This document shows positions 22,457-34,180 of a stretch of 64,000 nucleotides of DNA, one piece after another. The position numbers were made by a program, and so were the translations under genes. The DNA comes from Combretum micranthum (lineage: Eukaryota; Streptophyta; Magnoliopsida; Myrtales; Combretaceae). Position 1 is the stretch's first letter; every line of letters begins with the position of its first letter. Where the stretch lies: positions 62,001 through 126,000 of the forward strand of contig JAMXBD010002750.1 in assembly GCA_024138025.1 (NCBI GenBank). Reading direction: 5' to 3'. The notes under the pieces were generated by a model. The model made no database searches, was not told where the DNA came from, and was given only the letters and a program-made list of their open reading frames with translations.

Positions 22457-23872
22457 TTAACTTTTCGGTGTTAATTTTAGAATACAAAAAGAAAAAGGGA
22501 ATTTTATTTGGATATGTAGCAAGATGGTCAGTATTGAACAACATGAAAACATATATGAAAGCAAGATGGTAGAGGAAAGAAATAAAAATGGTTAGTTGAT
22601 ATGTAAAACCTCAATGTGAGGTTTATCAAGAAAAAGCATGAAAAAGAAAAGGAGACCTCCTTTATATCATAAGAGGGTTTATAAAAGAGTAGCATACAAA
22701 ACTTACATAATATTATGATATTTTCCAACTATTAGTGAAATAGAGAGGATAAGATGACATATTTGTTTGGTAGCTTTTATATTTTTTATGAGTATATTGA
22801 TAAGTTTACATTATTTCTCATTTTTTCTTTAGCAATGATTGGCATTTCTTTATTTTCCCTCCCCTTCATTATTCAAACTCACTTGAATTCTTTTCCTCAT
22901 ATTTCTTTTTGCAGCCCCCCTGGACCAAAAAAAAAAAAATATATATTATATATAATCTATATATTTTATGTGCTGATTAAATACTTCGATTTGAATGCAT
23001 CCCTTAACTTTTACTTCTTAGTGATATTCAGTTGCTTGTGTGCATGCTCTTATTGAGGTTCTTGCATTGATTCATTAAGAAAGTTATGTTTTCTATGCCA
23101 TGGATTGAGAAGTTATAAATTAATATGTGTTAATTAGATAAAGTTAGGCTTTACGAGGTGTATCTGATGTTTTGTTAAAGTTCCCTTTTTTTTAAAATAA
23201 AGAAAAAGTAGATTCTGCGAGAGAAATTATTAATTTTGTTCTTATCACATTAATTTGGGTTCTTTTGATTTCCCACATTAATTTGGTTCTTTTGATTTCC
23301 CACATGTTTTGTAGGTTTGCTATATTTAACTTTTTTTTAGTTCCCTTCTCACTTGTAGTTCTGAAATTGCTTTAATGTAATGTAATGTAACTAAAAAAAA
23401 TTGGTGTGTGGAAAAGTTGAGAGAACATGCAATAAAAGTAGTCTGTCGTGGGCAGCTTGTATTTGCCTACTTATCATTTGAGGATGAGGTTTTTCCCCCC
23501 CTTCAATGTGGGATGAGGTTTTTCCATCCCTTTTCAATTAGTCACCTTCTGTCATACATAGAGGAAGAACAAAATTAGGGATTACATTATGTATCTATTG
23601 TAGTAGTTGGTGATTGCAAATGATATAGATGGCACCAATGAATAAGACATTATATCCTGCTTTAGATGGCAGCTTTTGATTTTCAGTTTGATCATGTCAA
23701 AGGATTGGCCAGTTGTGCTTTGTGCTTTTGCCTTTTATATGTGGAGAATATTAGATGAATAATTCAGATGTTTTTGGTGATGACGTGGGAAAATTTTTAG
23801 CCCTTGACTATCATGTTTGTGCTGATACATTGTAGATTGAGCTAAGATCTAGCCTGTGAAAGCTGAAAGGCA

Positions 23873-25734
23873 ATGGCAGAGAAAGATGAGGAGTTGCCAA
23901 GGGATGCAAAAATAGTGCAATCACTGCTGAAATCAATGGGTGTGGAGGAGTATGAACCTCGTGTTATCCACCAGTTCTTAGAATTGTGGCACAGGTATGT
24001 AGTTGATGTACTAACGGATGCACAGGTCTACTCAGAGCATGCTGGCAAAACTACCATTGATTGTGATGATGTTAAGCTTGCAATCCAGTCAAAAGTCAAC
24101 TTCAGTTTTTCACAGCCGCCTCCTAGAGAGGTATAAATTTTGTGTTCTCCTGAATTTGTGTCCTGGCCTTTCATTGTCCATGCAATGACAGGAAGTTGGG
24201 AAATTTTGATGGTTTCCTAATAGTATGATTGATTAATGTTGCTGTCCTAGAGGTATATTAATTTGTATTCTCCTGAATTTGTATCATGTTCTCTTCATTG
24301 TCTATGCAGTGGTAGGAAGTTGGGAAATTTTGATGGCTCCCTATAAGTATGATTGATTGAAGTTGCTACACTGCTTATATATTTATTTGATGCTGTTTTA
24401 ATGGATATTTTTTTTTAATTATGATATATTACTGGATGGGCTCAAATCACCAGTGTAACTTCTATGACCTTTTTCACATTCTTAGGAAGGTACTCTCTGA
24501 ATTTCTTCAGCAAGCTGCTTCCTAAGAGAAATTATGGTCAATACTGTTGTTTGATAAAGTATGTTGTGGACTGGGAGTCCCTAGTATGGATAGCTTTGTA
24601 GATTGGGAATAGATTGAGTTGATCTGTTCCTCTCTATGCTGTTGTTCAGTATATTGAAATCTTAAAGGCGAGGCAATTGTCTATATCTTTACCAGGATTG
24701 AAATTCATCATTTTTTTTTAGCCATGTGAATGAGAGATCCCACTTGGCTATGTACCCTTTTGCTCAATTTAAATAGTTTAGCAAAAAAGAGAAGGGCAAA
24801 TGTTTTTATGTTTTCCTTTATTCTTCATTTTCTGTTCGCATGATTCATTATAATCTCTCTTCCAACGTGAATTTTATATGAAGACAGAATCAACCTTTTT
24901 GTGTTTTTGGGCCAGAATGACAGAATCAACTTTGAGCTTTCATGAATTCGGTATTACACGCTTGCTTGGTCTTCCTTGCAACATCACTTTTGTTGTAGTA
25001 GTGGTTTGCTTCTAAGTTGATACCTAATCTTTTGTTGGATTATGTCTATTAGCCCTTCACTGATATTAGGACTACATTGGTTTTGGTTGAGTTGGCTCGT
25101 AAGAGGAACAAGATTGATTGCCACACTTGTTTTGTCTTCCTCGCAACGTCACTTTTGTTGCAGTAGTTGTTTGTTTCCGAACTGATACCTCCTCAGTATC
25201 TTTTGTTGGATTATGTCTATAAGCCCTTCACCGATGTTAGTACTACATAGGTTTTGCTTGAGTTAGCTCGTAATAGGAACAAGATTGATTGATTGCCACA
25301 CTTGTTTTATCTTACTTGCAACGTCACTTGTGTTGTTGTTTGTTTCTGAACTGATACCTCCTCAGTATCTTTTGTTGGATTGTGTCTATTAGCCATTCAC
25401 TAATGTTTGTACTACATAGGTTTTGCTTGAGTTGGCTCGTAATAGGAACAAGATTCCATTACCAAAGACTATAGGTGGTCCAGGGATCCCACTTCCACCT
25501 GAGCAGGACACATTGATCAGTCCAAATTACCAGCTTGTCATCCCAAGAAAGCAACAGGCTGTAGAAGAAATGGAGGAAGATGAAAGAAATGACCCTAATC
25601 CACCTCAAGAGCAAAGAACAAATTTACAACGGAATGCACAACAGCGGTTTCATTTCCACTTTCTAAAAATTCAAGCTAAATCGATCTTGGATAGGTTAGA
25701 AGAAATAGGAAGGCGTGGAACTTTGAAACATTGA
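23873..25734 (+). CDS. TAF9: TAF9, TFIID/SAGA histone-fold subunit (two coding exons)
   Basis: TAF9 is a TBP-associated factor. Its H3-like histone fold pairs with TAF6 in TFIID and SAGA-type complexes in the nucleus. Coding exons are 23873-24130 (86 codons) and 25420-25734, joined in phase 0 (GAG|GTATAA ... ACATAG|GTT). The N-terminal exon holds the whole histone fold, residues about 8-75 ('[16 protein letters not shown]', '[18 protein letters not shown]', '[14 protein letters not shown]'). The second exon continues '[15 protein letters not shown]' and '[15 protein letters not shown]', then an acidic tail rich in E, Q and P. The start ATG in GGCAATGGC is the first in the exon. As read the protein is 190 residues. 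Near 25645 the frame seems to have lost one base, because the next frame gives a 'VSFPL' ending and a stop at 25677-25679. See findings. Confidence 0.93.
24123..24375 (+). repeat. 122 bp tandem duplication across the TAF9 donor site
   Basis: The sequence from CCTAGAG|GTATAAATT (donor at 24131) recurs as CCTAGAG|GTATATTAA (24253). The following roughly 110 bp are also repeated (GGAAGTTGGGAAATTTTGATGG in both). The second copy keeps a GT at the matching position. Confidence 0.85.
24945..25455 (+). repeat. three about 170 bp tandem units ending in the TAF9 acceptor and exon start
   Basis: The exon-start sequence (GTTTTGCTTGAG) occurs at 25080 (as GTTTTGGTTGAG), 25251 and 25420, spacing 171 and 169 bp. 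Each is followed by TTGGCTCGTAA-like sequence and preceded by the same intron segment (CTTTTGTTGGATT, then CCATTCAC or CCCTTCAC). Only the third continues into the open TAF9 frame. The first has TTG in place of the TAG acceptor. Confidence 0.9.
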
Positions 25735-26999
25735 AACAGTGGAACAATGAACTTCCAAGCGAGAACATGCAATAGGATGCAAAGAGATGAAAATTGTATA
25801 CTTTATGTGCCAAGGGAAAGTTAAGGTAAAAAATGTGTGTTATGATCTTGTAAATGCTAAGGTTATTAAGAACCCGCTCTTGCGTATTTATACATCGCAA
25901 TCACATGCAGAGTATTGTTAGTTTTAGTGTAATATGTTGATTTTTATTTATTTTTTTCCTTCACTAATTGATTTTTGCAAGCGTATTACAATTACTTAAG
26001 GTTGTTTGATGCGCTATAGTGTGATCATGATATATGCTATATAGAATCATGTCCTGCTTTTTTTTAGGTTGTTTGTTTAATTGAAAGACGAGTCATGATT
26101 TCATCCCAAGAGAGTAAGGCCACATAAGTTTCTGATCCTAAACTTTCCCAAGAGACGAAAAAAAAAAAATATATATATATATATGTATAGGAATTACATG
26201 TGCTATCTTTAATATACATATAACGCTTTATTACTAGCGCAGTGCTATTTCATACCTACGAATAATAGTTGAATATTGATGAAATATGCAATTGGATATC
26301 TGGTTTTTAAAATTGATTAATTTAATATTTAAATTTTGAAATTGATTAATTTAATATTTTAAATTATTACTTTTATATGCTAACTAATATCGTGAAGGTA
26401 TTGTTTGTTAGCGTGTGAAAAGTTTTTTAATAATTAAATTAATCAATTTTAAATTTTAGGTACTAATTTTAAAATTTATGTAATTAATTGTATATTTTAT
26501 AAAAAATTTAGATCTCGTTTATGATATTAATCTTTTCTAATAAAATGCTTTATGATGTACTCCCTATGAGAATATAAAATAGAGATCTATGGCGCATCAT
26601 CCCAGCATAGGCGTAAGACTAACAAGTTTCTTATCCTAAACTTCGTTTCACTATGAAAAATTTAATATGGGGATCACATCTACTATCATTAATATACATA
26701 TAACGCTATTTATTACCAGAGTAGTGCTATTTCTAAAAATACCTTGTGATGTAATCCCTTATAGCTATTATAATATTACATAGAGATTTATGGCACATCA
26801 TCCAGTAAGGTTGGTATAGACACTTCATCAATTTAAGAAGTTCTCATATTTTGCTTTATTTGTTTATTTTTTTTCATTGAAATAGGGGTGTTTAAAAAAA
26901 AAAAAATTCCAGTATCGAATTTTCATTTTTAAGTTTGAGTAATGAATATATATTTTTAATTAGGATTCGTTATGGAATTACTATTATAATTAACTAAAT
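25735..26999 (+). other. TAF9 3' flank with a repeated intergenic segment
   Basis: The TAF9 3' UTR probably ends within the first few hundred bases; no single poly-A signal is decisive. An A/AT microsatellite is at 26158-26183. Segments near 26090-26260 and 26570-26790 are related: both contain TTAATATACATATAACGCT followed by AGTGCTATTTC, and both follow TCCTAAACTTC-type sequence. They are probably decayed copies of one unidentified repeat. Confidence 0.55.
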
Positions 27000-27007
27000 G
27001 GCCTAAT

Positions 27008-27550
27008 TAGACATCAGCACGGGGCGGTTCAACTGGAATCGCCCCGAACCGTCACCGGCGGTTCCTGACCCGGGAACCGCCCCGTGGGTGACAGTTCCAA
27101 ACCGTTCAAGGACCCCCGGAACCGGCGGTCCAAACGGTTCGACGTGGTGGAACCGGCGGTTCAACCGGGTCCGGAACCGCTATTCCGGACCCGGAACCGG
27201 CGGTTCCAACCCGCCAGAAGAAAGAAAAAAAAAAAAATTACAACGAACACAGGAAAAGAAAGAGAAAAAATGGGGGCGCTGGGCTGGATTTGGGAAGGGA
27301 GGGGGTGTGTGCAGGACGTAAGGGGGGTAGGGGGGGTGCAGGGGGGGCGGGGGCGCCAGGTGCAACATTTGAAGGGGAGGGGAAGACAAAAACCAGAAAC
27401 AAATTTCAAATGTAAAAAAAAAAAAATGGTTCGTGAACCGGAACCGGAACCGCCAAAACCGGCGGTTCCTTGGAACCGTGAACTGCCCCGGCTCTGGCGG
27501 TTCCGGTTTCGGTTCGGGTCCAGAACCGACCCGAACTGTGCCGATGTCTA
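27008..27550. mobile_element. non-autonomous hAT-type element with 8 bp target duplication
   Basis: It is flanked by a perfect 8 bp direct repeat GGCCTAAT (27000-27007 and 27551-27558). Ends are inverted repeats: TAGACATCAGCACGGGGCGG on the left, and the right end read in reverse is TAGACATCGGCACAGTTCGG. An 8 bp duplication with short TIRs points to the hAT superfamily. Both arms are filled with GGAACCGGCGGTTCC-like palindromes, with a purine- and G-rich centre (27220-27425). There is no transposase. Long open frames inside are a by-product of base composition. Confidence 0.85.
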
Positions 27551-27558
27551 GGCCTAAT

Positions 27559-30310
27559 AACTATGTATAAGAAATAAGTTGCAATAGAATGGTGTTTTAG
27601 TAATTATATATTATAAATAAATTGCAATGAAATTGCTATTACATCGAAATGAAAGCTTAAATGAACGAGTAATATGAGTTATGAGGTTCATCAAAATTAG
27701 GGATATAACTGAGTGGCATTTTGGACGGATTACATAAAATTTTAAATTTGCCTCAATCCTTTTTAAGTTTCCCTATAACCCAATCCTGTAAGGGTTTTTT
27801 CACCGTACCCATAACTCGCCCCTACGGATTTTTCACAAACCAGATCCTAACCCAACTTGTCTTCATTAACTTTTATGTTTTTGTTTTTATTTTTAAGAAA
27901 TATTAATATAAATTAAATGTTGTTATGCCAACAACATAGCACATTATTATTTCCAAACTTATCTCGACTTAGTATTTCCAAACTTCCAGCAATGATCATG
28001 ATTATTCCACACTATCCAACATGGGAAAGATCAAAACCCTACCTAAAATTGGACCAACAATTTGTCTTTCTAACAATGTATGAAGTATTGCATCGTGGTT
28101 GAATTTTGTGTACACAGGACGTATTAATCTGCACACACACACATGATAAAGTTGACGCAACTGGATGTGTTTAGATTGTACGATTTTAATATGTATCTTA
28201 TTTGTATCTATTCTATATTTGTATCTGATTTATTTGATTCATTTATATATAAAAATATCTGTTTTTTATTTATATCTATTTTTCGACAAACAATCTGTTT
28301 AAAATTGATAAAATGAAGATGCTAACACAATCAAAATAAGATAAACCAATCTAAAATTGAGGTTAAAATCTTCAATCTCATACTACCACATCATGATTTT
28401 CCATAGGCCACTAATTCGTATCATACCTCCCATTGCTAAACACTAAAATATAAGAGTGTGTACATTCTTGGAAACACACCCTTCGTATCGGTTTCAAGCA
28501 CGATAATAATACGTCACCCTCATTAACTGCAAGGGTACGAACAAGTAATCGTGAATCCAATTCAGAATAGGTTGTTCTTTAGGTGGAAACCAACGGTAAG
28601 TCATTTTAAACGATGTTGAATGAAAGTAAAAAAGCTAATTGGAAAAACTTATGGATAAAAAAATGAAGAAACTGGAAAAAGCAATTATTGCTAATAGTTG
28701 GCTTCCCAACAGTGTGCATTCAATGGATTTTTCAACTCAAAGTGAAGCTGTATAGAAAAGCTGGAACATATTAATGATCTTGAAACTTTCTAAGCTTCTG
28801 CATCGTCTTCGTCATTGTAACACCTATCTTGAAGGGGTAAAATCAGTATTTGTTAAAATACAATATATATATAACAAGTAGTCAGCAAAAGATGCAACCA
28901 CTGTATTGGATAACTCGCTTTATCAAATCTTTCTAGAACCAACTTTAGCAAAATCTCCACCTGCGATGAATAGTAACAACTGAAATAATCTATTTATAAT
29001 ATATAATTTCTGAAAACTTTTTTAATATTATATTTTTTCAATATTTTCCAGTAGATACAACTATTTAAAAATTTGCTATATAATTATTATTTTTTTACCT
29101 TTATTTATCTTTTCTCCATCCTTCCACTTACTCTTTATCCAATTTCTTCTAATTTTCTTTTTACTTCACTCTTTCCCCTTCCCCGCCAACCCTCCTCCCT
29201 TTCTCACATTTTTCTATTCTCTCTCTCCATCTAAATAATCTTTGTTCATCTTTTTTTATCAAATTGCATTTCTTCATCTGCTTTTGCAATGCACTCTCTA
29301 TTGCAATAATTTGTTCATTAACGGTTTGTTTATTTTCCATTTTCATATACGAGATTTGAGTTTTTATTTTGTTTATATTACATTAAAAGAGAGGCTATAC
29401 ATAATGACCATATCATCTTTATATTTATGCAAAAAAAAAAAAAAAGGTTTTTGTGCATTTGAAAGCATAATCATTGATTTTGTTCATTTCTTTCAGCTCT
29501 CTCTCTCTAATTTTCATTTCAAGAAACACAATATTAATATCATTTTTATACATCATTAATCTATAACATTGGTGATTTCAATAAGTCGTTTAATTTCAAA
29601 ATTAACTTCATATACATACATGCAAATTTTGAAAACACAATTTTTTATAACACACTATTATTTTTTTCCACTTATATATATTTTGCATGTAAAATCTTGA
29701 TTGTAAAATTTTTTTACTTTGTTTCCCTAAGTTCTTATAGTAATGTACAAGAAAAATATTTTATTTTTTAAATTCTCTCTTGTTGTATGTTTTTGTAAGT
29801 GACAATGTTATGAAATAACCAACTTTTACATCAAATTATTATAGATGCAGGGTTCTTCTTGGACAGTCATGTACACATTACATGGATTTCATGCCTTGCA
29901 TGTGACTTAAGAGTGTTGTTGATGAAATGACACTTCATGATGGGATGGCTTAGAGAGAATAACGAGAAGAAGGAATGCATAGTCTCAGTATTTCAAATGC
30001 ATAAGTAACAAGTAAGAGAGCTTGATAGACCTCGTGCATCAACCTTATAATTCTTAAGCAAATAAAGTATTAATTACGTAAATTGCCTTGGTTGATCTTC
30101 TTGGATGAAGCCTCCTCTATGGAATGTTGTTTGTTTTTTTCTCCCAAAAGTCCAAAAATGAGGAGGAGTGACCGGGTATTTATAGACACTTAGTATAAAT
30201 AACGACTGTCAGATCATCCATGTAATTGATAGATAAAATAGAGCAAGCTCAATTCATGGTTATCCTAAATCAACTTCTAATGAGCTAAGACCAATAGTCA
30301 TTCCTTGTGT
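27559..30310. other. intergenic, no gene recognised
   Basis: AT-rich sequence with a (CA)n run near 28130, a CT-rich stretch (29110-29240) and a poly-A near 29430. Around 28165-28310, ATCTGTTTTTTATTTATATC and AAACAATCTGTTT resemble parts of the MITE at 14780, so a decayed relative is possible. No open frame with a known domain. Confidence 0.45.
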
Positions 30311-32469
30311 GCATGTGTAAGCCCCGGAAAATTTCAGTAAATAATTTTAAGATGAACTTCGAAAATAAACCCTAAAAATCACTCCAAGTTAAAACCGAAT
30401 TTTGACAAGTCCTGAACCATGAATGAATCCAAAAATTTCTTAATCATGAGAAAACGAAAATCCTCGAAAATAAAATAAGAACTCAGTGGTCTTCAAATTC
30501 AAAACCATTACGTACGAAAAATTCCATATCTAACTCCGACTTATAAAAACGGGTAATTAAAGCCAAAAAACAAATTATTAAAAAAAAATAAATAACGATT
30601 AACTTTCGAAAATGAAATCCAATTCAAAAATTCCGAAAACGTTAAAAGATAATAAATACTTACAAAAAATAAATTTAAAATAAACTTCTCAAATTAAATA
30701 TGCTGTATGAACATAAATATCAGTTTCCAAATTGGCAAAGGTCTAAACCGGAAAATCACTCGGAAACCCTAACCGGAATACAATAGTGTAAGTCCGGCAA
30801 TTTAGTGCCCCTAATCCTAGAGGTCGAGATGTAGTTTAAATATATAGAATAGCTCATAGTAATATAAGTTTATTTAAAAATATCAGATTGATAAATTTTT
30901 GACCTATTTCGAACCCGTTCGGATACAGACTTCGAAAAGCGTGTCCCGGGGCTCGAGATATCAAAAATATACCAATAGTACCGTTAGACTCGTAATTTCA
31001 TAATATTTCTAAATATATCAGTTATATAATTTTCGGTTATAAAAGTTACAGTTATAACCTTTTTATCGTATTTCCATTATTACCGGTAATTGATTAGTCT
31101 TTTATACTATTCATTTTATTTCATAAAAAAAAAATTTTTGTTATTCTTATAAAGCCTTATATTTTTAGATAAATATTTTACATGTTAAGAAAATTTTGTT
31201 TTTCTAAAATTTAGTTTGTTTCGGGTCTTTACGGGATCAGATTCTATTTAAGATCCGATACTAAAAATAAATAAATTAATTTAATAATTGAAAAATATTT
31301 GAAAAATATTTATATTTTCATAAAATAATTTTTTAGAATTTTTCGGGTTATAAAAATATTATTTATAGCCCATAATCGCGTATTTTGATCATACCGTAAC
31401 ATATTTGTTAAAATACTAAAATAATTCAAATAATTATTTAAATTTAATTATGAAAAATCTGCTACAAATTTGGAATAAATTTTTAATTTTATTTTATTTT
31501 AATTTATTTTATTAATAAAGTACTTTTACAACCCATACCTTCAAGTACACCTTACACATATCACTTCATTTTCACTTCAATCTTTCTACACATTATCCCA
31601 CAATTGATGGCAGATTTTTGACCCTATTTATGGCTGCCATTGTCCTTTATCCACTCATATTTTGACTAAAATTAATTATATTTCAATCCTTTTTCAAAAA
31701 GTTACATTACACATTAATTACACAATTTAATTCAAGTCAAATTTCAACAATTCCTCTCTTCTCCTCTCTCCATTTCAACGTGCAGCAGCCCCTCCCCCTT
31801 GGCTGCCCAGTTTATTTTTTTCTCTCATTTATTACAATTAAAACACTCATTTTCTCTCACTCCTTCATTTATTCACTTTCCCTCTTTCATTCTTTAACCT
31901 TTTCTCTCTCTATTTCCTCTCTTTTCTTCTTCTTCTTGTTCATGTTTCTCCAATAAACAAAGCTGCCCCCTTCTTCCCATGGCTTCCAAACTTCATTTTT
32001 AAAGATTTTCTAAGCAAATCTTCATTCCAAAGCTCCATAGGTGATATAGGTAAAGTATAATGAAGGTTTCATGCATCAAATGAACTTCCATAAGCTTAAA
32101 AGCTTATGATGAGCCAAAAATGAAATCTTTCTCTTCTCCACTTTTATTACCTTGTATTATAAATTATTTTCTTGTTTAAAGTTATTATATTTTGTAGATC
32201 TAACTTTTTATGGCTTTGATTTTTGTTTATGCCATAGATCTTGTTATTTAAGTTGTCATTTTTGTTATTCCTTATGATTTATGCATAGATTTAGCATTCA
32301 CATGTCTATCTTAGTGATTCATGCATGTAAAACTAGTTTAGAAAACTAGATCTAAAGTTTTGAGTTCAGAGCATTAGATCTTTGTTTATGCTCATGAACA
32401 ACTTGCTATAGCTTGATGATGGTAGGAAAGTTGTAGGAAACCCAAGATCTATTTTGTTTTCAACAAAAA

Positions 32470-33680
32470 TCAATTTTGAAAATTCGGATGAAAATGGAAC
32501 CCATTTAAAAAAGTGGTTTTTCAACTTTAAATGTATATTTTTCATTTGAAATGAAGGCTTAGAGTATAGATACCATAAATGAAAGATTTTGATAAGTGAA
32601 GTTTAGATCCATGATGTTTATAGCTTATTACCATGCATTTGTTTTATGTTTATGTTCATATTAAGTATAGATCGTAGTTATGAACTCAAACAAAATTGTG
32701 AAATTCGTATTTTGGCAAGACTCATATTTAAAAACTACTTTTAAGTGTCAAAATGTAATTTTTACATAAAAAATGAAGGCTTAATATATATATAGCATCA
32801 AGACTTCATTTATGGTTCAAAGATGATTTTCAAAGATTAATTTTCAAAACAAAGTTCTATTCTCGGATTTTGGCCAAGGCCTAAAAACATGTTTTCCAAC
32901 TCAAAAATGAAGTTTTTTTAAGAAATGAAAGGCTCTTAGGATAGGATATGTAAGGAATGGATTTTCATGAGCTTTAGATAGATTTTATCAAAAGATATGT
33001 CCAAAAATGAATTTTGTAAATTCGGATCCCAACCAAGACCAATTTTTAGAACCCATGTATCAACTCCAAAACTCATGTTTTATGTGAAAAATGAAGTATA
33101 TAGGTAATAGATATCATTAAGCAATGATTTTTACAAGTTAAAATGAGTTTAGGCATGAGTAAGTGTAAACAAGTAATGGAATTAAAATGAAAAATTTTGA
33201 GTTAGTGATCAATTGTCAAATTCGTAATTTGAGATGATGCATAAGTAATCACTTAGTATTTGAGCTCAAATTGCAAGTTTTATGTGTTAAATGAAGTCCT
33301 TAGACAATAGATAGTAAAGCTTAAAATTTAATGCATTAAACAAGTTTTTCCCAAAGAATCATTCAAAAAGTGGATTTTCTAAAATTCGGATTTTTGAAAC
33401 TATTGGAAAACATATTTGCAAAGTGTAAAATGCAAATTTTTGTGTAAGAATGAAGTCCTTAGTGGTTATGTATGATTGAGCCCTAATTTTCTAAATATCA
33501 AATGATTTTACTTAAAGGAATCACTCAAAAACTAATTTTTAAAATTCGGATTTTGGAATCAACCCCACTTGAAAACATGTTTACAAGTGTAAAATGGAAA
33601 TTTTTATGAAGAAATGAAGGTCATAAGTAATAATATAATGAAGACTCAATTTTAACAAAAATAATTATATTTTCTTAAGT
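32470..33680 (+). repeat. seven diverged 165 bp tandem units in LTR B
   Basis: The word AAATTCGGAT or a close variant recurs at about 32480, 32702, 32864, 33030, 33215, 33383 and 33543. Spacing is mostly 160-185 bp. Between these lie TTTTAAAAACATGTTT-like and AAAATGAAGTC-like words in constant order. The units are strongly diverged. Confidence 0.75.
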
Positions 33681-34180
33681 AATAAATCCAAAACAAATGG
33701 AAATGATAAAAGTTAGAAAACTAGATTTTTCATAGTAGTTGTATTATCTTGCAAAATAAAAGTTATAAAATTTTCTTTAGCAAAAATCATCAAGATCATG
33801 CATACATTAAACTCATCTCATGTCATTCATGTTAGGAAATCATTCATATTGCATGTATGCTAATTTATATAGTAAAACATTACAAACATTTACAAAACTA
33901 TTTTTCGGAATCGGAAACCGTTACTGATCAGATCTGATCCCTCTGTTCCGAGACCTAAATGTTTTCAAAACTTAAAAATAATATTAGAAATAGATAGATC
34001 TTTCGAAGTAGATAGAAATCGATATATAATTTGCGAGATTCCGAGTTAAAATGACCAAGTTATGGCCGTTTTAAGTTGGAATTCCCGCTTAGGACGAGAA
34101 TTACGAATTTGATAGTTGTATGAGATAGCTTGGACTAGTTAAGTGATGAAATACTTATTAGGGTATTTCTTCCTTTTTAG

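Larger units (their letters stand above)
12887..23835 (+). other. TAF9: inferred 5' UTR intron of TAF9
   Basis: It is bounded by GTACGC at 12887 and ...ACATTGTAG at 23835, about 10.9 kb. It holds a (TC)n run near 13047, the LINE (13980-20087), a 125 bp tandem duplication (22207-22456) and poly-T tracts (22169). From 20088 to 23835 I see no gene, only T-rich intron-like sequence. The intron assignment depends on the exon at 12770-12886. Confidence 0.45.

Noticed and set aside
27084..27551. Open frame of 155 codons rich in Arg, Pro and Glu
   Set aside because: It lies entirely within the hAT-type element and is a by-product of GGAACCGG-type repeats; the opposite strand is equally open.
30120..30200. 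Possible minus-strand promoter with TATAAATACCCGG
   Set aside because: No open frame or leader follows on that strand; left as unexplained.
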